Shown in pieces: positions 1 through 5,090 of a DNA stretch of 5,090 bases (its first letter is position 1; each line of letters opens with the position of its first letter). Source of the DNA: Candidatus Zixiibacteriota bacterium (GTDB lineage: Bacteria; Zixibacteria; MSB-5A5; GN15; FEB-12). The notes beneath the pieces were generated by a model. The model ran no database searches and had not been told where the DNA came from. It saw nothing but the letters and a program-made list of their open reading frames with translations. The translations under genes were made by a program, and so were the position numbers. The DNA is taken from the NCBI GenBank assembly GCA_022570975.1, contig JACZYS010000089.1, forward strand, positions 1 through 5,090. The letters are read 5' to 3'.

Positions 1-357
1 CAGGCCGGCCTTCAAAAGAGGCCAGCTGACATAGCCGCCGGTTCCAACTATTAAGTCCGGAGAAAAGGATCTTAAAAAAATGTATGACTTAAGCAGGGCC
101 CACAAAGCAAGAAAAGGAACGACAAAGTTCTTGAGAGTCATCGAGCGACTAATTCCCCGAATGTTGACCAAGAACAATGGGTAATCATAAGTATCTCTCA
201 TGCGGTATTCAATTCCTCTTTTTGTTCCGGCAAAAACTATTTCCATTTTAATCTTTCGTTCATTTGAAAGCTCAACCATTCTGTTAGCAATTGCCAGAGC
301 GGGATAGAAGTGTCCTCCTGTTCCTCCTCCGGCAAAAACTATTTTTATTTTCTCCAC
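1..357 (-). CDS. murG: MurG, lipid II-forming GlcNAc transferase (5' part only, runs off the left edge)
   Basis: MurG transfers GlcNAc from UDP-GlcNAc to lipid I, giving lipid II, at the cytoplasmic face of the inner membrane. Only the N-terminal 119 residues are present, about a third of the usual 350-370. They cover most of the acceptor-binding N-terminal Rossmann domain. Visible landmarks are the glycine-rich loop GGGTGGHFYPALA (residues 10-22), a second strand ending FAGTKRGIE (42-50), and the second glycine-rich loop VGTGGYVSWP (104-113). The chosen start is a GTG at 357-355: it is preceded by AAAGGG (371-366) with an 8-nt gap, no ATG lies near, and it puts the first loop at the normal distance from the N-terminus. 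The start overlaps the ftsW stop by 13 nt, suggesting coupled translation. One oddity is Trp112, where most family members have Gly (GGYVSGP). The identification is secure; the exact start is slightly less so. Confidence 0.95.
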   Translation of the reverse strand, partial: MEKIKIVFAGGGTGGHFYPALAIANRMVELSNERKIKMEIVFAGTKRGIEYRMRDTYDYPLFLVNIRGISRSMTLKNFVVPFLALWALLKSYIFLRSFSPDLIVGTGGYVSWPLLKAGL

Positions 358-1463
358 ACCAGAGTCCCTTTGCCTCTCTTTTTTGACAGATTGAGGAGCA
401 ACCCTACCGCCGCCGATGAAATCAAAAGTGATGACCCGCCATAAGAAATAAAGGGCAGAGGCAACCCGGTAATGGGAAGAAGGGAGGTGACAACTCCAAG
501 ATTTACGGCAATATTCAAAAAGAGAGATATCGTAATTCCGGCCCCAAGCAGAAAACCAAACTTGTCGGGCTGGGTCATAGAAATCTTAAGCGACCGATAG
601 AGTAAAAAGAAAAACAACGAGAGTAAGATTATCAGTCCGATAAACCCGACCTCTTCACCGGTAGCGGCAAAAATAAAATCGGTATGGGGGTATGGCAAAA
701 AGAAGAGCTTTTGTCGGCCATCACCGAGTCCGGTACCGGTTAAGCCGCCTGCTCCAAAAGTTAAAGCCGCCTGTTTGGCCTGATAGCTGCCTTTAAGAGG
801 ATCACTCAGAGCTGCAATGAAATCCATTATTCTCGCCTTTTTGTATCCCATAACATAGACCATAAAAAATGCCAGCGACGAAGATGGAACCAAGGCGTAA
901 AAGAGATGGCTGATTTTTGCACCGGCCAGAAAAAACATTCCCAGACAGGTCAGAGTTATTACAATAGCCGTGCCTAAATCCGGCTCCATTAAAATCAAGA
1001 GTAATCCGACTCCAATAATTGGCAGGTACGGAAACAACAGCTGTTTTATCTTTTTAATATCCCGCTTTGGATTGGAAAGCGAAAAAGCAAGATAAACTAC
1101 GGTTGCAAATTTGAACAACTCAGAAGGCTGCATGGTCAATGGTCCCAACATTAACCAACGGTGAGAGCCGTTGCGCGAGGGCATCAAAAAAACCACCGAA
1201 AGCATAAAAATAATCAGCAATAATGCAGGTGCAGAATAAACAGCCACCCGGTCCAATTTTATTCTATACATTCCCGCCATGACTAACACCGACATGACTA
1301 CCCACATGACTTGTTGTTTTAGGAAAAAGAAGTTGGAGCCAAAACGGCTTTCGGCCAGCACCGATGAAGATGAGTAAACCATCACCAACCCGACAACAAT
1401 TAAAGCTGTGTAAGTCAGCAAGAGAGGCTCATCAAAATTGATTTTATCTTGATACCGCTTCAT
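345..1463 (-). CDS. ftsW: FtsW, septal SEDS-family peptidoglycan glycosyltransferase
   Basis: FtsW is a polytopic inner-membrane protein that polymerises lipid II into glycan strands at the septum, working with a class B penicillin-binding protein (FtsI). The product is 372 residues with about ten hydrophobic segments. SEDS signatures, numbered from the ATG, are GSHRWL (99-104), QPSELFKFA (112-120), MEPDLGTA (159-166), the extracellular stretch GTGLGDGRQKLFFLPYPHTDFIFA (243-266) and PFISYGGSS (337-345). Asp262 in HTDFIF matches the essential Asp of FtsW/RodA enzymes. FtsW is preferred over RodA because of its place between murD and murG. The ATG at 1463-1461 is chosen, with GGTAAGAG (1476-1469) five nt upstream. 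A GTG at 1469-1467 would add only two residues and has a poorer ribosome binding site. The 5' end overlaps murD by 20 nt and the 3' end overlaps murG by 13 nt. The C-terminus is short and basic (KKRGKGTLVWRK). Confidence 0.95.
   Translation of the reverse strand: MKRYQDKINFDEPLLLTYTALIVVGLVMVYSSSSVLAESRFGSNFFFLKQQVMWVVMSVLVMAGMYRIKLDRVAVYSAPALLLIIFMLSVVFLMPSRNGSHRWLMLGPLTMQPSELFKFATVVYLAFSLSNPKRDIKKIKQLLFPYLPIIGVGLLLILMEPDLGTAIVITLTCLGMFFLAGAKISHLFYALVPSSSLAFFMVYVMGYKKARIMDFIAALSDPLKGSYQAKQAALTFGAGGLTGTGLGDGRQKLFFLPYPHTDFIFAATGEEVGFIGLIILLSLFFFLLYRSLKISMTQPDKFGFLLGAGITISLFLNIAVNLGVVTSLLPITGLPLPFISYGGSSLLISSAAVGLLLNLSKKRGKGTLVWRK
366..371 (-). promoter_or_regulatory. Ribosome binding site of murG
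   Basis: AAAGGG on the minus strand lies 8 nt before the GTG at 357-355, inside the last codons of ftsW. An AGAGGC (377-372) directly precedes it. This site decides for the GTG start in the absence of any nearby ATG. Confidence 0.55.
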
Positions 1464-2832
1464 TTTCACTCTTACCGTTTCTTAGTTTTTTTACCGCTTC
1501 TTTGAATACTTTTCCTCGTTCCTCATAATTTTTATACATATCAAAACTGGCGCAGCCGGGCGACAAAAGAACAGTTTCTCCCGGAATTGCCTGTTCAAAC
1601 AAAAGCTCTACTGCTTCTTCCATCGTTTCTGCAACCAACACCGAAAAATCACGCCCCAACTCCTGGAAAAGTTTGTCCTTTGCTTCCCCAATAGCGACCA
1701 CGGTTCTTATTTTATTTTTCCCTTCGCCTATCAATAGCTTAAAATCTGCTCCTTTATCTCTACCTCCGGCTATCAGGTAAATAGGTGTTTCAATTGCTCT
1801 TAAGGCACAAATCACCGAGCTGATATTGGTTGCTTTGGAATCGTTTACAAAAGAGATCCCAGCCACTTTGCCCATCTTTTCCAATCTGTGTTCAACTCCG
1901 GGGAAACTTTTTAAAACCTCGGCAATTTTTGCATCGGCAACGTTAAATCTTTTCACCGCACAAACCGCCGCCGCCACGTTTTCAAGATTATGTTTTCCGG
2001 GAATCTGAATTTCTTTTGTTTCAATAATTTTGTTAGCTGTACCTGAATTAGAATAATAAAGTCCCGACTCACTGGCATAAACAGTCGCATCGGTTGAATT
2101 AAGTGAGAAAAACTGTTTCTCGGCAGTTGTCTCAATCTGGTTATGATCAATTTCTTTATCATCCTTATTGAGGATTAAGAGATTGTCAGCCGTTTGATTC
2201 TCTGCAATCCGGTATTTCAGCTGCTTATATTTTTCGAAAGTTCCGTGACGGTCCAAATGATCCGGCGAAAGATTTAAAATCAAAGCCACATCCGGTTTAA
2301 AATCTTCAATAGTTTCAAGCTGAAAAGTTGAAATTTCAACCACGGCAATTCCATTTTGGGGAATTTTATCGGAAATTTCTGAAAATGGGAGGCCTATATT
2401 TCCGCTGACAAAAGCGTCATATCCACCGGCCGTTAACAGCTCTCCAATCAATGAAGTCGTGGTTGTCTTACCGTTTGAACCGGTGACAGCAACAATTTTT
2501 CCTCTGCAGAACCATGATGCAAACTCAATTTCGGAGAACAGCGGCACGGCTTTTTCTTTTGCCTTTAATATTATCTCAATGCTTGTTGGAACTCCCGGGG
2601 AGAGAATTATGTAATCTGATTCAAGCAGCTTGTCAGTATGTCCTCCGGTTTCAAACATAAATCCGCTTGACTCAAGAAGTTCTAGGTTTGGGCCAAGCTC
2701 TTCTTTTGAGGCACTATCTGAAAGAAAAGGAATCCCGCCATGTTTCTCGGCTAACAATGCAGCCGAGATTCCGGAACGAGCTATCCCGATTATTCCAATC
2801 TTTCTATTTCTTATTCTTTCTTCAACGGTCAT
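1444..2832 (-). CDS. murD: MurD, UDP-MurNAc-L-Ala:D-Glu ligase
   Basis: This cytoplasmic ATP-dependent ligase adds D-glutamate to UDP-MurNAc-L-Ala. The product is 462 residues, normal for the family, and all three Mur-ligase domains are present. The N-terminal UDP-binding Rossmann domain shows IGIIGIARSGISAA (12-25) and LSPGVP (77-82). The central ATPase domain shows the P-loop TGSNGKTTTTSL (117-128), SGNIGLPF (143-150), EISTFQLE (166-173) and NLSPDHLDRH (187-196), with Lys206 at the position of the carbamylated lysine. The C-terminal domain shows FPGVEHRLE (310-318), NDSKATN (330-336), AGGRDKGADF (355-364) and SPGCASFDMYKNYEERG (424-440). The ATG at 2832-2830 is chosen because it gives the usual start just before the first Rossmann strand and overlaps the mraY stop as ATGA. 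The open frame continues 28 codons upstream, but that part lies inside mraY and resembles no MurD. No clear Shine-Dalgarno precedes the start, so coupling to mraY is likely. EISTFQLE has Thr where many members have Ser. Confidence 0.97.
   Translation of the reverse strand: MTVEERIRNRKIGIIGIARSGISAALLAEKHGGIPFLSDSASKEELGPNLELLESSGFMFETGGHTDKLLESDYIILSPGVPTSIEIILKAKEKAVPLFSEIEFASWFCRGKIVAVTGSNGKTTTTSLIGELLTAGGYDAFVSGNIGLPFSEISDKIPQNGIAVVEISTFQLETIEDFKPDVALILNLSPDHLDRHGTFEKYKQLKYRIAENQTADNLLILNKDDKEIDHNQIETTAEKQFFSLNSTDATVYASESGLYYSNSGTANKIIETKEIQIPGKHNLENVAAAVCAVKRFNVADAKIAEVLKSFPGVEHRLEKMGKVAGISFVNDSKATNISSVICALRAIETPIYLIAGGRDKGADFKLLIGEGKNKIRTVVAIGEAKDKLFQELGRDFSVLVAETMEEAVELLFEQAIPGETVLLSPGCASFDMYKNYEERGKVFKEAVKKLRNGKSENEAVSR
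1469..1476 (-). promoter_or_regulatory. Weak ribosome binding site deciding the ftsW start
   Basis: GGTAAGAG on the minus strand ends 5 nt before the ATG at 1463-1461. It overlaps the alternative GTG start at 1469-1467, so it can serve only the ATG. This is why the start two codons further downstream is preferred. The match to a consensus Shine-Dalgarno is weak. Confidence 0.4.
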
Positions 2833-3917
2833 CTTATTTTTAAAGTTGCTAAGGTTATTAGTGCGAACATGGCACCGGCAATCCAGAAACGAACCACAAT
2901 TTTGGGCTCGCTCCATCCCAGCAGTTCAAAATGGTGGTGAATTGGAGCCATCTTAAATATTCTTTTACCACCTCTGTAACGGTATGAAAGCACCTGAATA
3001 ATTACCGACATTGTTTCTATAACAAAAACACCGCCAACAATCACCAGCAGTAATTCTTTTTTTAATAATATTGCAAGAGCGCCCAGAGCACCGCCCAGAG
3101 CAAGTGAGCCGGTGTCACCCATAAAAACTTCAGCCGGGTAAGAGTTAAACCAGAGAAAGCCAATGGCCGCTCCAATAGCGGCACCGCAGAATATCACCAG
3201 CTCCCCGGCACCGGGCAGGTACTCAATTTGCAAATAACTGGAAAAATCAACTCGGCCGCTTACATAGGCAATCCCGCCAAAAGTGAAAAAGCAGAGTGCA
3301 CAGAGGCCAATGGCCAGACCGTCTAATCCATCGGTTAAATTAACGGCATTGGAGGAACCAGTTAAGACTAAAATTATGAATGGAATATAGGCCACACCTA
3401 AATAGAAAACATAGTTTTTGAAAAAGGGAATGGAAGTTGACCCGTCATAGACATTATCCGGCGCCCAATATGTCAAGAACAATCCAAACATCAGTCCCAG
3501 TATTATCTGACCGGCCATTTTCTTGCGCCCAATCATTCCTTTTGGTTGATTCTTTACAACTTTCAAATAGTCATCCATGTATCCAATAAGACCGAGCCAA
3601 ACGGTTACCAGCAGAACCAAAAGAACATAGAAATTTGTTAAATCCGCCCACAGCAAAGATGGAATAACGATACTGGCCAGAATAATCAAACCACCCATAG
3701 TTGGCGTACCGGATTTTTTCTTGTGTGATTCCGGTCCTTCTTCCCTGATTTTTTCCTGCAATTGATTCCGCTTTAAGAGTCTGATAAAATATGGCCCGAG
3801 TATCAGCGAAATAATCATGGCCGTAATTGTTGCTCCGGCAGCACGAAAGGTTATATACCGGAAAAGATTGAATCCGGAGACAATATCGGTAAGCGGATAA
3901 AGGAGATGATAAAGCAT
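2829..3917 (-). CDS. mraY: MraY, phospho-MurNAc-pentapeptide transferase (lipid I synthase)
   Basis: MraY is an integral inner-membrane enzyme that transfers phospho-MurNAc-pentapeptide from UDP to undecaprenyl phosphate, making lipid I. The product is 362 residues, typical for the family, with about ten hydrophobic segments. Diagnostic motifs are KKKSGTPTMGGL (66-77), the DDYLK box (115-119, Mg-binding and catalytic Asp pair), NAVNLTDGLDGLA (190-202), FMGDTGSLALGG (265-276, with Asp268 in the active site) and the HHH motif in APIHHHFE (324-331). The start ATG at 3917-3915 has a strong ribosome binding site, AAAGGAAGGA (3935-3926), with an 8-nt gap. It shares one base with the murF stop (TGATG). 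Its own TGA overlaps the murD ATG. No motif is missing and the protein looks fully functional. The motif set separates it from the related GlcNAc-phosphate transferase WecA/TagO, which lacks the HHHFE box in this form. Confidence 0.98.
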   Translation of the reverse strand: MLYHLLYPLTDIVSGFNLFRYITFRAAGATITAMIISLILGPYFIRLLKRNQLQEKIREEGPESHKKKSGTPTMGGLIILASIVIPSLLWADLTNFYVLLVLLVTVWLGLIGYMDDYLKVVKNQPKGMIGRKKMAGQIILGLMFGLFLTYWAPDNVYDGSTSIPFFKNYVFYLGVAYIPFIILVLTGSSNAVNLTDGLDGLAIGLCALCFFTFGGIAYVSGRVDFSSYLQIEYLPGAGELVIFCGAAIGAAIGFLWFNSYPAEVFMGDTGSLALGGALGALAILLKKELLLVIVGGVFVIETMSVIIQVLSYRYRGGKRIFKMAPIHHHFELLGWSEPKIVVRFWIAGAMFALITLATLKIR

Positions 3918-5038
3918 CAGTTCAATCCTTCCTTTCTACTCAACTCGCTAATTATCTTATCAAGTGAAACACCTCTTGAGCCTTTCAAATAAACCAGATC
4001 ATGGCTTTTAAGATTGTTATCAATCTCGCTTAAGAAGTCATCAACGTTTTCATAATGCTTGAACTTTCCTGCATCCACATTCAATTCTCCGGCAGCTTCA
4101 AGAACTGCTTTTACCTCAGAGCCAATCAGACAACAGAAATCGAAATTATAGTCTTTTAAGTTTTTCCCAACGTTCAAATGCTCTTCATGGCTTGTTTCCC
4201 CCAGCTCCAACATATCTCCAATTATTAGCACCCTTCTGCCATCTTTCTTGATTTGAGAAAATGCGTCTAGTCCTGCCTTGAGAGATTCCGGATTGGAGTT
4301 ATAACAATCTGCCATAACAGTCAAGCTATTGAGATTGATCAGCTCACCTCTCATTTTCTCAGTTGATATTTTAATCTCTTTTGTATCAATTGAGTCAAAA
4401 TTGTAACCCATGGTTTTGACTAACGTATAAGCAGCCAGGAAATTTGAGAGGTGGTGTTTACCGATGTATGGAAGCAAGAATTCATGATTCTGAATCTTAA
4501 CAATCTGAGAATTTGTCTTATCATCAAAGGTTGCCTCTAACTTGAAGTCAGCTTTTTCATTCAGTCCAAAACTGATAAATTCTTTGCGGATTTTTTTGAC
4601 TTCAGATATCAACAGTTCGTCATCGGCATTTACAATTACCAGAACATCATCACCTGAATGAGTTATCAACTTTAGTTTTGCCTGAGCAACTTGTTGAACG
4701 GTTTTAAAAGACTCAAGGTGGGCTGCGCTTATGTTGGTAATTAGTATAAAATCCGGTTTAAGCATTTTAGCTAACAGAGGCATTTCGTCTTTGGTTGAAA
4801 TCCCTAATTCAAAAATTGCTGATTTTCTGTCAGACGGCATCTGAAAGAGTGAAAGAGGTACGCCGTAAAGATTATTCAAATTCCCTTTTGACCGGTAAGA
4901 TTTTTTTTCAACCGCAGATAAAAGCGAGAAGGCAAATTCTTTACAGGTTGTTTTTCCGTTGGAGCCGGTGATTGCGGCAACTTTTGCCGGCAGGCTTGCT
5001 CTATATTTTTGGCAATTGAGGTAAAGATGTAAATACAT
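3917..5038 (-). CDS. murF: MurF, D-Ala-D-Ala-adding Mur ligase, lacking the N-terminal domain in this frame
   Basis: MurF adds D-Ala-D-Ala to the UDP-MurNAc-tripeptide in the cytoplasm, the last soluble step before MraY. The visible protein is 373 residues. The central ATPase domain carries the P-loop TGSNGKTT (24-31), GNLNNLYGVPLSL (52-64), FELGIS (76-81) and NISAAHLESF (102-111). The C-terminal domain carries KMRGELI (228-234), DCYNSNPESL (244-253), GDMLELG (274-280) and LKGSRGVSLD (351-360). These patterns, together with the place just before mraY, separate it from MurE and MurC. The P-loop normally starts near residue 106 in E. coli MurF (about 450 residues), so about 80 residues of the UDP-substrate-binding domain are absent. 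An in-frame TAG at 5074-5072 blocks extension, and no ATG, GTG or TTG lies between it and the ATG at 5038-5036. The best Shine-Dalgarno, AAGGAAG (5060-5054), is about 15 nt away, which is too far to be ideal. Either the gene is truly short, or it is broken or frameshifted at its 5' end. Confidence 0.9.
   Translation of the reverse strand: MYLHLYLNCQKYRASLPAKVAAITGSNGKTTCKEFAFSLLSAVEKKSYRSKGNLNNLYGVPLSLFQMPSDRKSAIFELGISTKDEMPLLAKMLKPDFILITNISAAHLESFKTVQQVAQAKLKLITHSGDDVLVIVNADDELLISEVKKIRKEFISFGLNEKADFKLEATFDDKTNSQIVKIQNHEFLLPYIGKHHLSNFLAAYTLVKTMGYNFDSIDTKEIKISTEKMRGELINLNSLTVMADCYNSNPESLKAGLDAFSQIKKDGRRVLIIGDMLELGETSHEEHLNVGKNLKDYNFDFCCLIGSEVKAVLEAAGELNVDAGKFKHYENVDDFLSEIDNNLKSHDLVYLKGSRGVSLDKIISELSRKEGLN
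3926..3935 (-). promoter_or_regulatory. Ribosome binding site of mraY
   Basis: AAAGGAAGGA on the minus strand lies 8 nt before the mraY ATG. It sits inside the last codons of murF. It is the strongest Shine-Dalgarno in the window and fixes the mraY start. MraY may thus be translated partly independently of murF, despite the TGATG overlap. Confidence 0.7.
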
Positions 5039-5042
5039 TTTT

Positions 5043-5090
5043 CTATTTTCTTTCTTCCTTTTCTGGATCTTCTAAACTCGGCATTAACTG
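5043..5090 (-). CDS. 3' end of an upstream gene (probably murE by position), partial
   Basis: One minus-strand frame is open from the right edge and ends at a TAG (5045-5043), encoding the tail QLMPSLEDPEKEERK. The stop lies 4 nt before the murF ATG, a normal operon spacing. The tail is short, highly charged and shows no recognisable motif. In the canonical order the gene before murF is murE, so a MurE C-terminus is the likeliest reading. A misread fragment of the missing MurF N-terminal domain, displaced by a frameshift, is the alternative. The other two minus-strand frames do not offer a better candidate: one has two stops here, and the other is open but reads an unconvincing Arg/Lys-rich string. 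Confidence 0.4.
   Translation of the reverse strand, partial: QLMPSLEDPEKEERK

Noticed and set aside
1464..1469. GTG start for ftsW two codons upstream of the chosen ATG
   Set aside because: The Shine-Dalgarno-like GGTAAGAG overlaps this GTG and is spaced for the ATG at 1463. The choice changes only two residues and is not certain.
1826..2008. 60-codon plus-strand open frame
   Set aside because: It is antisense to the conserved C-terminal half of murD and shows no motif or ribosome binding evidence.
1953..2162. 69-codon minus-strand open frame
   Set aside because: It is an out-of-frame reading within murD, whose own frame is continuous and conserved across this region.
2833..2916. 28-codon N-terminal extension of the murD open frame
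   Set aside because: It lies wholly inside the conserved C-terminus of mraY, has no resemblance to MurD, and the ATG at 2832 gives the normal family start with a classic ATGA junction.
2630..2956. 108-codon plus-strand open frame
   Set aside because: It is antisense to the start of murD and the end of mraY, both with clear motifs. The product has no recognisable domain, so it is a shadow frame.
1..5090. Defence system, mobile element, CRISPR or novel gene
   Set aside because: Every base except 4 nt lies in cell wall genes or the upstream tail. I saw no repeat arrays, inverted-repeat ends, transposase or recombinase motifs, or foreign-looking stretch.

Overview
This window is a compact stretch of a bacterial division and cell wall (dcw) cluster. 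All genes lie on the minus strand, so transcription runs from high to low coordinates. In transcription order it holds the last codons of an unidentified upstream gene (probably murE by position), then murF, mraY, murD, ftsW and the first 119 codons of murG, which runs off the left edge. This is the canonical order murE-murF-mraY-murD-ftsW-murG.

The genes are packed with almost no non-coding DNA. The upstream tail and murF are 4 nt apart. murF and mraY share 1 nt (TGATG). mraY and murD share 4 nt (ATGA). murD and ftsW overlap by about 20 nt, and ftsW and murG by 13 nt. I see no internal promoter, terminator, RNA gene, mobile element or CRISPR array. The layout points to one operon with translational coupling, whose promoter lies outside the window.

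Together the genes cover the late cytoplasmic and first membrane steps of peptidoglycan synthesis. MurD adds D-Glu and MurF adds D-Ala-D-Ala to the UDP-MurNAc peptide. MraY moves the finished pentapeptide onto undecaprenyl phosphate to make lipid I. MurG adds GlcNAc to make lipid II. FtsW polymerises lipid II at the division septum.

The organism is a walled bacterium with moderately AT-rich DNA. The flavour of MraY, FtsW and MurG would fit an uncultured lineage near the FCB superphylum, but this is an impression only. MurE substrate specificity is not visible, so the peptide type (DAP or Lys) cannot be read here.

The one notable oddity is MurF. Its reading frame starts only 24 residues before the ATP-binding P-loop, so the N-terminal UDP-sugar-binding domain (about 80 residues) is missing from the visible frame. 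An in-frame stop upstream blocks any longer version. Otherwise this is ordinary core-genome sequence, and I found no support for a new system.
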